NCBI RefSeq assembly: GCF_010509575.1
Contig: NZ_CP048437.1
Coordinates: forward strand, 744,001-808,000
Reading direction: 5' to 3'
Length of the DNA stretch: 64,000 nt
DNA from: Faecalibacterium duncaniae
GTDB taxonomy: Bacteria; Bacillota; Clostridia; Oscillospirales; Ruminococcaceae
In this document: positions 17,479 to 24,604 of the stretch, piece by piece
Position numbering within the stretch: position 1 is the stretch's first letter
Layout: each line of letters opens with the position of its first letter
Translations under genes and position numbers: made by a program
The notes under the pieces: model-generated
The model's database searches: none
What the model was told of the DNA's origin: nothing
The model's input: only the letters and a program-made list of their open reading frames with translations

Positions 17479-18060
17479 TTACCGCACGGCGCTGGTGCGG
17501 TGCTCCATGAGGTAGGTGGCCTTCAGGTCGGCAATGTGGAGCTTGACGGCAAGCGGGTATTTGTCGTAGGCCTCCGAGATGGCGAAGCAGCCGCCCTTGG
17601 CCGCATCGTCAAAGCCGCCCATGTGCCAGCGGATGGCTACCGCTTCCTCAACCTTCAGCTTCATAAATCGCTCGATCAGGAACACGCTCTTTTCACCGTG
17701 GCCATAGGGGAACAGATCCTCCACGCTGTAGCTGGGCACCTTTTCCCACTGGCCGGTGGCATCGTTCTTTACATTGCGGGTGCCCTTTTTGTAGTAGTTG
17801 GCCTTGCACAGATCGTGCAGCAGAGCACAGATGGCATAGCTCTCCTCACTCTCGCCCTCGGTGAAAAAGCCGTCGTGGAGGGCATGGTAGACGTTCAGGC
17901 TGTGCATGCACAGGCCGCCGTCACAGGCCCCATGGAACCGGGTGGAGGCCGGAGCCGAGAAGAAATCTGTCTTGTTGTCCAGCCAGTCCAGCAGCTTTTC
18001 GCTGCCCGGGCGGGAGACATGCTGGTGCCAGATCTGCAAAAACTCCTCGCGGTAGTCCAT
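17479..18060 (-). CDS. HD-domain phosphohydrolase
   Basis: A 193-residue cytoplasmic metal-dependent hydrolase. The HD ligands can be followed: GGLCMHSLNVYHAL (first His about 53), ALLHDLCKANYYKK (His-Asp about 82-83) and the distal IRWHMGGFD (about 143). Members of this group act on nucleotides or phosphate esters; the substrate is unknown. It begins 1 nt after the stop of the PC4-like gene and is cotranscribed with it. Confidence 0.85.
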   Translation of the reverse strand: MDYREEFLQIWHQHVSRPGSEKLLDWLDNKTDFFSAPASTRFHGACDGGLCMHSLNVYHALHDGFFTEGESEESYAICALLHDLCKANYYKKGTRNVKNDATGQWEKVPSYSVEDLFPYGHGEKSVFLIERFMKLKVEEAVAIRWHMGGFDDAAKGGCFAISEAYDKYPLAVKLHIADLKATYLMEHRTSAVR

Positions 18061-18061
18061 C

Positions 18062-18283
18062 TTACAGCTCCAGATCTTCCAGAATGCCCTTGAGGATGGC
18101 CAGCTCTTCGCCGCTCAGGGAAATGCCCTTGCCCATGCGAGTACCGTCCGGGGACCAATCGCGGATGTCATACTTGGGTTCGCCGTCGTTCCAGCTGATG
18201 AGATTGAGCTGGCGTTCCCAGCCGCGGGGACGCTGAGACAGCACTGCAATGCGCTGGACCACTTCGTATTTGATTTCTGCCAT
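18062..18283 (-). CDS. YdbC/PC4-like nucleic-acid binding protein
   Basis: A 73-residue protein with the PC4 (transcriptional coactivator p15) fold seen in lactococcal YdbC, which binds single-stranded nucleic acid as a dimer. The family pattern of a short beta sheet plus a C-terminal helix fits RGWERQLNLISWNDGEPKYD and the closing GISLSGEELAILKGILEDL. It is the first gene of a two-gene unit with the HD hydrolase and has its own near-consensus promoter. A role in transcription or DNA protection is inferred from the family. Confidence 0.8.
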   Translation of the reverse strand: MAEIKYEVVQRIAVLSQRPRGWERQLNLISWNDGEPKYDIRDWSPDGTRMGKGISLSGEELAILKGILEDLEL

Positions 18284-18316
18284 GTTTCCTTACCTGCCTT
18301 TGCTTTGTTTGTTATC

Positions 18317-18345
18317 ATAATATAAGAACGCGGCGAAGATTTCAA
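18317..18345 (-). promoter_or_regulatory. Promoter of the PC4-HD operon with an AT-rich upstream region
   Basis: Minus strand TTGAAA (18340-18345), 17-bp spacer, TATTAT (18317-18322). Directly upstream of the -35, 18351-18395 is almost pure A/T, unlike the GC-rich surroundings, and may act as an UP element. Confidence 0.75.
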
Positions 18346-18426
18346 CAGGTAATTGGAAAATAATTTGAAAATTTTAAATTTACTTGCAGGAGCAGTAAGC
18401 GATATTCACAGAACGGCACGTTCAGT

Positions 18427-18477
18427 CAAGGGCTCCCCTGCGAGGGGAGCTGACGCGCGGAGCGTGACGGAGAGGGT
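18427..18477. repeat. Palindromic repeat copy, reverse orientation
   Basis: AAGGGCTCCCCTGCGAGGGG..GACGGAGAGGGT. Its outer edge provides the stop codon of the 113-residue ORF on the minus strand. Confidence 0.8.
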
Positions 18478-18818
18478 CAACCATAAGGCTCCTCTTCCCG
18501 CAGGCGAACCAGTTCTTTTACCGCCTCCGGGTCATCCGGCGCGGGCTGGCGGCTGTTTCGCTTCTGCTCCGTGCTGAACAGCCCGGGGGCATACTGCGCC
18601 ATTACCCCGGGTGTATTTCCTGCCAGAAATTCCTTGGCGTTTTTCTGCATACAGGCTGCCGGTGTGCCGTCTGTCATAGGGACCGCCTGGATCGGCGGCA
18701 GATCCGGTTCCGGCGGCGGCAGCTGCACCTCCGGGCTGTCCGGCTGGCTGGGCAGTGCCCCCAGCGGCGGGCTCACCCGGCTGGATGTGGGGCCGACATG
18801 CTTTTGCTTGTGGGACAT
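18477..18818 (-). CDS. Unknown 113-residue proline-rich protein
   Basis: No family recognised. Residues 1-50 are Pro/Ser/Gln-rich and look disordered (SPPLGALPSQPDSPEVQLPP). Residues about 55-100 contain a likely helical part (KNAKEFLAGNTPGVMAQYAP). The C-terminus is charged and its last codons and stop come from a palindromic repeat. ATG 18818 follows GGAGG at 8-nt spacing, better than the in-frame GTG at 18827. The Shine-Dalgarno lies in the 3' arm of a perfect 12-bp hairpin (18824-18854), so translation should be repressed unless the stem opens. Confidence 0.55.
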   Translation of the reverse strand: MSHKQKHVGPTSSRVSPPLGALPSQPDSPEVQLPPPEPDLPPIQAVPMTDGTPAACMQKNAKEFLAGNTPGVMAQYAPGLFSTEQKRNSRQPAPDDPEAVKELVRLREEEPYG

Positions 18819-18823
18819 AAGAA

Positions 18824-18854
18824 ACACCTCCGCACTTAATGTGTGCGGAGGTGT
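18824..18854 (-). promoter_or_regulatory. Hairpin that sequesters the ribosome-binding site of the 113-residue ORF
   Basis: Minus strand ACACCTCCGCAC (18854-18843) pairs perfectly with GTGCGGAGGTGT (18835-18824). The GGAGG is inside the 3' arm, and ATG 18818 is 5 nt beyond it. TTTCTT follows the stem, so weak termination is also possible. Confidence 0.65.
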
Positions 18855-18888
18855 GGTCGTTTATGCGGGAAGGTCCTGCTCTGTACAA

Positions 18889-18993
18889 CCTCTCAGTCGC
18901 AGGCTTCGCTGCGACAGCTCCCCTAGTAGGGGAGCCTTTGGCAAAAGGCTTATTTTTCGCTATTTTCGCTGGCGCTCCAAAAACAGTATCTGC
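18889..18993. repeat. Two-hairpin palindromic repeat, long form
   Basis: Core 18889-18943 (CCTCTCAGTC..CTTTGGCA) plus 50 bp (to 18993) homologous to 12583-12632. With the next copy it fills the gap between the 113-residue ORF and sbcC. Confidence 0.85.
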
Positions 18994-19064
18994 CGCAAGG
19001 TGAAAATGTTAACGTCAGCAGGGCAAATAGTAGCGAAGCGCTTACACTCGAAAACGCGACGGAA

Positions 19065-19124
19065 TGCCAAGGCCTCCCCTACTAGGGGAGGTGGCATCAA
19101 GCGAAGCGCAGATGACGGAGAGGT
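19065..19124. repeat. Palindromic repeat copy, reverse orientation
   Basis: TGCCAAGGCCTCCCCTACTA..GATGACGGAGAGG. Opposite orientation to the copy at 18889, about 70 bp away, so the two could fold together. Nothing else is visible in 18994-19064. Confidence 0.8.
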
Positions 19125-19167
19125 TGTATGGAAGGATGGACTGCCCATTGAATCCGGAGTCTTCTGG

Positions 19168-21624
19168 TTACGTCACAATCTCCACCCAGCTGCCCCCGCT
19201 CCGCTCCTTATGCACGACCACCTGCCGGTCGATGCGGTCCTTCAGGGCGGCGACATGAGAGATGATGCCCACCAGTCGGTCGCCTTCGGTCAGGCCGGAG
19301 AGCACCCGGATGGCCTGCTCCAGCGATTCCTCATCCAGCGAGCCGAAGCCCTCATCGAGGAAGAGGGTGTCCAGCCGGATGCCGCCTGCGGTGCTCTGGA
19401 CTTCATCGGAAAGACCCAGGGCCAGCGCCAGCGAGGCCTTGAAGCTCTCGCCGCCGGACAGGGTCTTGACACTGCGGCGGGTGCCGTTGTAGTGGTCGAT
19501 GACTCCCAGGTCAAGGCCTGACTGGCTGCGCTGGTTCTCAGCACCGATGCGTTCCAGCTCGTACTGGCCCGCCGTCATCTGCATCAGGCGGGTGTTGGCG
19601 TGGACAAGGATGCGGTCGAGGTAATTCATCTGGATGTAGGCCTCCAGCCGGATCTTCTGCTTGCTGCTCAGGGTGCCGCCTGCCGTGGAGGCCAGTGCGT
19701 TTACCCACTGCCAGCGGGCATCCAGTGCGTCCCGCTGGTCGGCAAGCTTCCGGTGATCGGCCAGCGCCCTCCGGTTGGGCAGCAGCCGGGCGTTCAGGTC
19801 TTTCTCCTGTGCGGCAAGGGCTTTGCGCCGGGCCAGCAGCTCGTTCTGCTCTGCCTTGAGCGCCGCGATCTTCTGGGGCTGCGCGATCTGCTCCGCAGCC
19901 TGCCGGGCTTCCAGTGTCTGCACCGCAGCCTGGGCGGCGGCAGAAGCCTGCTGGGCTGCCGTCACCTGCGCTTCCAGCGCGGTGCGCTGTTCTGCCTGTG
20001 CTTTGCGTTGGGCTTCCAGCTCTTTTTTGCGGTGGCAGTCTGTATGGTTTTTGGTCTGGCGCTGCTTCAGGTCAGCCTGTACAGTGTGCAGAGCATCGTT
20101 CTCCTCGGCCAGCGCAGTCTTGAGCAGGCTCACGGTCAGGGGCACCGGCCCTTCGGGCGAAGTGAACCGCTCAGGCAGAAGCGCTTCGGCATCCTTCCGC
20201 AGCTGGGCACGGCCCTCCTGCTCCCGCGTCAGCGCTTCCCGCGCGGCGGCACTGGCCTCCTGTGCGGCGCTGTCGGCCTGGGCAACGGCCTGCTTGGCTT
20301 TGTTCACCTGCACTTCGGTGGGGGCGGTGCGGGGCAGGTGGGCTTTGGCCGGGTGGTGGGTGCTGCCGCAGACAGGGCAGGCGGCTCCCTCTTCCAGCGT
20401 CTGAGCCAGCAGGCCCGCCTGCGCATCCAGAAAAGCACGCTCCAGCGTGTCACGGGCAGAATGGGCCTCGGTCTGTCTGCCCGCCGCCTGCCGGTAGGCC
20501 TCCTGCGCGGCGCGTGCGGCGGTGTTCCGGTGCTGGCACTCTGTCAGGCTCCGGGCCAGATCGTTCAGTGCGGTTTCCCGCTGGGCAAGACGGGCTGCTT
20601 CTGCCTCCAGCTCCACCCGGCGGGTGTCGGCATCGGCCAGAGCGGCAAGCTCTGCTTCAGAGGCCGTGAGTGTCGCATCCAGTGCTTCCAGCGTTTTGCG
20701 CCGGGTGCTGGCCTTGGCGGATTCCAGCTGGGCGGTGCTTCGGGCCTTGGTCAGCTCTCCGGCAACCTCCTGCCGCTGGCGCTCTGCCTGCTCTGCCGCG
20801 CCCAGCGTGGTCTGTAACGTGCTCAATTGCCTGTCCAGCGCAGCCAGCGCATCTGCGGCCTGTGCGGCGGCGGCTTCCTGCCGGGCGGTCAGCCCCTCCA
20901 GCAGGGTGGTCACTGCGTCCGGCGGCATCTGCGCTGAAAGTGCCCCCAGTGCTTCTGCCTCCGGGTCTGCGGCATCATACGAGATGCCCGCAAGCACTGC
21001 GTCCAGCTTTGCATTCAGGGCGGCGCGTCGGGCTGTGAGGGCAGAGTTTTCCTCGGCCAGCGCTTCCTGCAGTTTCTGGTAGCGCTGGGTGCGGAACAGC
21101 TTCCGGAAGATCTTGCTCCGCTCCTCAGTGGTGGCGTTGAGCAGCCGGGTGAACTGCCCCTGCGCGATCATGGCGATCTGGGAGAACTGGTTGTAGTCCA
21201 GCCCGATGATATCAATGACAGCGGCAGTCACCTCCTTGGCTTTGGTCACAGGCGGGCGGCCGTCGGCATAGGTCAGGGCGGCATCTGCCTTTTCGGTGGT
21301 GAATCCCTCGCCCCGGGCCTTGGGACGCAGATACTCCGGGTTGCGCCGGACGGTGTACCGCTGCCCCCGCACCTCAAATTCCAGCTCCACAAAGGTGGGG
21401 GTGCCGGGGTCTGCATATTTGCTGCGGAGCATGGCCCCATCCCGCACGCCGCCGCTGGAATGATCGTACAGGGCGTAGGTGATGGCATCGAACAGGGTGG
21501 TCTTGCCCGCGCCGGTGTCACCGGTGACAAGGTAGAGTCCGCCTCTGCCCAATTGCTCCAGCGGCAGGGTGGTGGTGCCTGCATAGGGGCCAAAGGCCGA
21601 GAGGGTCAGCTTGAGCGGTCTCAT
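19168..21624 (-). CDS. sbcC: Exonuclease SbcC, Rad50-like ATPase subunit
   Basis: An 818-residue SMC-like ATPase that works with SbcD to open hairpins and trim DNA ends. Walker A GDTGAGKTTLFDAI (about 34-47), a long alanine/glutamine-rich coiled coil (about 190-650) with a CxxC zinc hook in GAACPVCGSTHHP (about 412-415), the ABC signature LSGGESFKASLALALG and Walker B LDTLFLDEGFGSLDEE. It is shorter than many SbcC proteins (1000 or more residues), mainly in the coiled coil. Start ATG 21624 overlaps the sbcD stop by 4 nt. Confidence 0.93.
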   Translation of the reverse strand: MRPLKLTLSAFGPYAGTTTLPLEQLGRGGLYLVTGDTGAGKTTLFDAITYALYDHSSGGVRDGAMLRSKYADPGTPTFVELEFEVRGQRYTVRRNPEYLRPKARGEGFTTEKADAALTYADGRPPVTKAKEVTAAVIDIIGLDYNQFSQIAMIAQGQFTRLLNATTEERSKIFRKLFRTQRYQKLQEALAEENSALTARRAALNAKLDAVLAGISYDAADPEAEALGALSAQMPPDAVTTLLEGLTARQEAAAAQAADALAALDRQLSTLQTTLGAAEQAERQRQEVAGELTKARSTAQLESAKASTRRKTLEALDATLTASEAELAALADADTRRVELEAEAARLAQRETALNDLARSLTECQHRNTAARAAQEAYRQAAGRQTEAHSARDTLERAFLDAQAGLLAQTLEEGAACPVCGSTHHPAKAHLPRTAPTEVQVNKAKQAVAQADSAAQEASAAAREALTREQEGRAQLRKDAEALLPERFTSPEGPVPLTVSLLKTALAEENDALHTVQADLKQRQTKNHTDCHRKKELEAQRKAQAEQRTALEAQVTAAQQASAAAQAAVQTLEARQAAEQIAQPQKIAALKAEQNELLARRKALAAQEKDLNARLLPNRRALADHRKLADQRDALDARWQWVNALASTAGGTLSSKQKIRLEAYIQMNYLDRILVHANTRLMQMTAGQYELERIGAENQRSQSGLDLGVIDHYNGTRRSVKTLSGGESFKASLALALGLSDEVQSTAGGIRLDTLFLDEGFGSLDEESLEQAIRVLSGLTEGDRLVGIISHVAALKDRIDRQVVVHKERSGGSWVEIVT

Positions 21625-22760
21625 GCGTCCTCCTCCTTCCAGATGCTTTCAATGAGCTGCTGGCAGAATGCCGCCTGCTCATGGGTCAGGGGCTGGTTGT
21701 TCTGCAGCTGATAAAAATCCGCAAAGTGTTCCAGCGGTGTTTTCTGTTCTGCCTTTGCGGGGGCATCCAGCTCCTGCCGGGTCTGGGTGCGGCGGTTGTC
21801 GTAATCCAGCCGCATCAGGTTGGGGTAGATGACCCGCAGGCGGGCCAGTGCCTCGGGGATGTCCTGCTCATCGGTCAGGGTGATGTGCAGGTAGTCGTCC
21901 ACGGTAGTGCCCTCGTAATTGCGGCGGTCGGTCAGCTCCATGTAGCTGCCGCGCAGCTCCCGAAGATCGTGCCGGGGCACCAGCGGTTCGGCGGCAATGG
22001 TCACGCTGCCCTTTTCGCCCAGCTCCACAAAGGTTACGCTCTTGTGCTGGTTGGCCTCCGAGAAGGAATACTTCAGCGGCGTTCCGCAGTAGCGCAGGGT
22101 ATCCCGGCCCACCTTCTGGGGGCTGTGCAGATGCCCCAGCGCCACATAGTCGAACTTGTCGAACAGGGCGGCATCCACCCAGTCGATGCCGCCCACGCTG
22201 GGCTCCTCGCTCTCGCAGGAGGCAGCTCCTGCCACGAACTGGTGTGCCACCAGCACACTGCGGCGGGCCGGGTCAGGCGAACAGTGATCCAGCACACAGG
22301 CAAGGGCATCGTTGTAGCTTTCAATGGGCGCGTCCGGCCAGATGTGCCGCACCATGGCGGGCTTCAAAAAGGGCAGTAAGTACAGATCGACCGGGCCGTG
22401 TGCGTCGGTGAGGGTGATGGGCTCCGGCGGGCCGGAAAACACCGGCGAGACGTAGACCCTGCTTTCAGCCAGCAGGGCAGAGCCAAAGGCCACCCGGTCG
22501 GCGGAATCGTGGTTGCCCGAGATGGCGAACACCGGCAGTTCCCGGTGGGAAAGCTCGGTGAGGAACCAGTCCAGCAGACGGACCGCCTCGGCAGGCGGCA
22601 CGGGTTTGTCGTACAGGTCACCGGCCAGCAGCACGGCATCCACGGGGTGGGAATCGAGCAGGGATAAGATCTGCTCTAAAATATAGCGCTGGTCGTCCAG
22701 CATGGAGAACTCGCAGACCCGTTTGCCCAGGTGCAGGTCGGAGAGGTGGAGAAAACGCAT
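21621..22760 (-). CDS. sbcD: Exonuclease SbcD, Mre11-like nuclease subunit
   Basis: A 379-residue Mn-dependent phosphoesterase. All five metallophosphoesterase motifs are visible: SDLHLGK (about 7-13), AGDLYD (about 46-51), SGNHDSADR (about 81-89), a VAHQFV block and GHLHSPQ (about 207-213). It forms the nuclease of the SbcCD complex, which processes DNA palindromes; this genome is full of short palindromes. First gene of the sbcDC operon, with an extended -10 promoter. Confidence 0.94.
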   Translation of the reverse strand: MRFLHLSDLHLGKRVCEFSMLDDQRYILEQILSLLDSHPVDAVLLAGDLYDKPVPPAEAVRLLDWFLTELSHRELPVFAISGNHDSADRVAFGSALLAESRVYVSPVFSGPPEPITLTDAHGPVDLYLLPFLKPAMVRHIWPDAPIESYNDALACVLDHCSPDPARRSVLVAHQFVAGAASCESEEPSVGGIDWVDAALFDKFDYVALGHLHSPQKVGRDTLRYCGTPLKYSFSEANQHKSVTFVELGEKGSVTIAAEPLVPRHDLRELRGSYMELTDRRNYEGTTVDDYLHITLTDEQDIPEALARLRVIYPNLMRLDYDNRRTQTRQELDAPAKAEQKTPLEHFADFYQLQNNQPLTHEQAAFCQQLIESIWKEEDA

Positions 22761-22791
22761 GGGGAAGCCCCCTTTCTAAAAGGATGGCTCT

Positions 22792-22800
22792 ATTATACCA
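22792..22800 (-). promoter_or_regulatory. Extended -10 promoter of sbcDC
   Basis: Minus strand TGGTATAAT (22800-22792), a TGn-TATAAT extended -10 with no good -35 hexamer at the normal distance. The start codon is about 30 nt downstream. Confidence 0.55.
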
Positions 22801-22873
22801 CGGAATGTTCTCTTTTGCGTGCCAAAAGAGAACCAGAAAAGCACCCGCTACTTTCGAAGCGCGGGAGGCACGA

Positions 22874-22985
22874 ACTAGGGGCTGCTCGCCCCTAGTAACC
22901 CCAAAGCAGAGGGCTCCGAACAAAAATGCTGGAGATTCCCGCCTGTCGGCGTGAAGATCTCTTAACCGCATTTTTGCCCGGAGCC
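22874..22985. repeat. Large imperfect palindrome between sbcD and the peptidoglycan-binding gene
   Basis: A 9-bp hairpin at 22874-22896 (ACTAGGGGC/GCCCCTAGT) is followed by 18-base arms at 22912-22929 and 22968-22985 (GGCTCCG..AAAAATGC with GCATTTTTG..CGGAGCC, two mismatches). It may terminate the upstream minus-strand gene or be a repeat remnant. No ORF lies here. Confidence 0.5.
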
Positions 22986-22996
22986 GATTGAAATTT

Positions 22997-23476
22997 TTAA
23001 CTAGCGGGGAACAGCTTCTCCCAGGTGGCCTTACCCACGGCACCGTCAGCGTTCAGGCCGTTGCGGCGCTGGAACCGCTGAACAGCGGCGGCAGTCCGGG
23101 AGCCGAACTTTCCGTCCGTGCCGATCTTCTCCCCCAGCGTGTTGAGCTTCTGCTGGATGAGCCGGATGGTGCCGCCGGACATGCCGGTGCGCATCACGAT
23201 GCCGGGATAGGGCACCGCCAGCCCGTGCTTTGCGGTGTACTTTGCGTAGAGGACATTCCAGGTATTGGCCCCGACTTTGCCGTCCATGTTCATATTGTTC
23301 CGGAGCTGGAATTCTTTCACGGCGTTTTCGCTCTTGGTGCCAAAGCGGCCGTCTGTGGTCAATGCGGGGTAATAGCTGCACTGGTCACGCACGCCGTTCA
23401 GCCAGGTCTGCACCAGGGCCTCGTCCGGGCCGTAGGAGCCCTTTTGGATCAACGAATAATAAGCGGGGATCGCCAT
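22997..23476 (-). CDS. Protein with two peptidoglycan-binding domains
   Basis: A 159-residue protein made almost entirely of two PG_binding_1 repeats. The first (about 45-85) includes DGRFGTKSENAVKEFQLRNN..DGKVGANTW; the second (about 105-157) includes DGKFGSRTAAAVQRFQRRNG..DGAVGKATW. There is no signal peptide or catalytic domain, so how it would reach the wall is unclear; it may be a phage- or spore-derived binding module. ATG 23476 follows AAGGAG; an in-frame GTG 9 nt upstream is too close to it. Confidence 0.8.
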   Translation of the reverse strand: MAIPAYYSLIQKGSYGPDEALVQTWLNGVRDQCSYYPALTTDGRFGTKSENAVKEFQLRNNMNMDGKVGANTWNVLYAKYTAKHGLAVPYPGIVMRTGMSGGTIRLIQQKLNTLGEKIGTDGKFGSRTAAAVQRFQRRNGLNADGAVGKATWEKLFPAS

Positions 23477-23541
23477 TGTGGTCACACTCCTTCCACGACA
23501 GCGTATGCAGCGCTGTGGGGAGGTGTGCCATAGCGTTTTTG

Positions 23542-23590
23542 CCCTCTCCGTCTTTGCTTCGCAAATCCACCTCTCCCAAAGGGAGAGGCA
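23542..23590. repeat. Palindromic repeat copy
   Basis: CCCTCTCCGTC..CTCTCCCAAAGGGAGAGGCA, in inverted arrangement with the next copy about 43 bp away. Confidence 0.75.
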
Positions 23591-23628
23591 ACGCATATCT
23601 CCGGTTTAGAAGCTGCTGACCGTGAGCT

Positions 23629-24327
23629 TCAATTGGCTCTCCCTTTGGGAGAGCTGGCGCGAAGCGCCTGAGAGGGCGAGGCTGTTTCGACCAGCACCTT
23701 GTCCTCCCGGCTTGCTGTCATCCGCTGCCACCACTCCACGCATTTGAACCGCACCACATACGACCCACACACCAGATCGTTTTCCTCCGGCAGGGCGTAG
23801 GTGCCGCAGGCAGAGCGGCACAGGCCCGGGTAGAGCACGCACCACCAGTTTTTGCCGTGGCGGGCGTTGCCGCCCAGGTCGATGCGCAGAGCCAGATACC
23901 GCCCGGCGGGCAGGATGCCGGTGGAATAGCGGGTGGTATCGAAGTACATTTCCACCAGCTGTACCGTAACGGTGGAAAAGATCCCCCGCCTTGCCAGCAC
24001 GGCCCGGGCCGTCAGCTCCAGTGCGGGCAGGTTCTCTGCCGCCCAGCGCAGGGCGGCAGGCTTGTCCTGTGCGGTGCAGTGGACATCGGCGTAGGCCAGA
24101 ACGGCATCCCGCACGGCGAGCTTGGCGGTCTGGTCGGCAGGGGAATCGCTGTCGGCCCGGATGTGGAAGCGCAGGGTGTCGGCACAGAGGAGGGCCCCGG
24201 TGTCCAGCTGTGCCTGCCCCCAGCGCAGGGCAGCAGGCAGGGCGCTCAGGAGCAGCGCAAGGGAAAGCACGGCGCACCCCAGCGCCATCTCACGGCGGGT
24301 GAGCGTGCGGGCAAAGAATGGCAGCAT
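23629..24327 (-). CDS. spoIIR: Stage II sporulation protein R homologue
   Basis: A 232-residue protein. An N-terminal hydrophobic export segment (EMALGCAVLSLALLLSALPA, about 13-32) is followed by the SpoIIR signature: FHIRADSDSPADQTAKLAVR (about 54-73) and GKNWWCVLYPGLC (about 156-168). In spore formers it is secreted from the forespore to switch on SpoIIGA and sigma-E. The C-terminal SQALRASSPKGRAN is encoded by a palindromic repeat, not by native sequence. The start codon abuts a terminator-like hairpin (24328-24377), so expression may be low or conditional. Faecalibacterium is not known to sporulate, so this may be a repurposed or decaying gene. Confidence 0.85.
   Translation of the reverse strand: MLPFFARTLTRREMALGCAVLSLALLLSALPAALRWGQAQLDTGALLCADTLRFHIRADSDSPADQTAKLAVRDAVLAYADVHCTAQDKPAALRWAAENLPALELTARAVLARRGIFSTVTVQLVEMYFDTTRYSTGILPAGRYLALRIDLGGNARHGKNWWCVLYPGLCRSACGTYALPEENDLVCGSYVVRFKCVEWWQRMTASREDKVLVETASPSQALRASSPKGRAN
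23633..23679. repeat. Palindromic repeat copy inside the spoIIR 3' end
   Basis: TTGGCTCTCCCTTTGGGAGA..GCGCCTGAGAGGGCG. It codes for the last 15 or so residues and the stop of the spoIIR-like gene. Confidence 0.8.
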
Positions 24328-24377
24328 AAAAAACAGGCCCCTTTTCTGGAAATGATAACCAGAGAATGGGCCTGTTT
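24328..24377 (-). terminator. Terminator-like hairpin directly before the spoIIR start codon
   Basis: Minus strand AAACAGGCCC (24377-24368) and its complement (24340-24331) form the outer stem, with an inner TCTGG/CCAGA stem. Six T follow (24333-24328) and then ATG at 24327. The only Shine-Dalgarno-like sequence (AAAGGGG) falls partly in the 3' arm. Confidence 0.65.
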
Positions 24378-24426
24378 GACACATTTTATTCTGATACTTG
24401 ATTTTTGCAGTGAAGCCTGACTGTAA

Positions 24427-24597
24427 TGCCAAGGGCTATCGGGTTGCGGCTCCCAGCGTCCACTTCGCATCAAGTTTGGCGCTCGTGTCTTGCTGGCCGC
24501 GGCCCCAACAACTCCTTCCTTCATCCGCCACTGGCGGCGGTCGGCGTTGTTGCCTGCTAGGGGGAGCTGGCAATGCGAAGCATTGACTGAGAGGGTT
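24427..24597. repeat. Composite repeat with the inner unit in inverted orientation
   Basis: The outer palindromic repeat (24427-24439 and 24553-24597, ending ATTGACTGAGAGGGTTG) is split by a 113-bp inner unit (24440-24552) homologous to 13910-14023 but reversed relative to the outer repeat. It lies between spoIIR and the UPF0210 gene. Confidence 0.8.
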
Positions 24598-24604
24598 GTT
24601 CCTT

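Noticed and set aside
18353..18577. A 74-codon plus-strand frame next to the PC4 promoter
   Set aside because: It starts with TTG in an AT-rich promoter region without a ribosome-binding site and translates a palindromic repeat.
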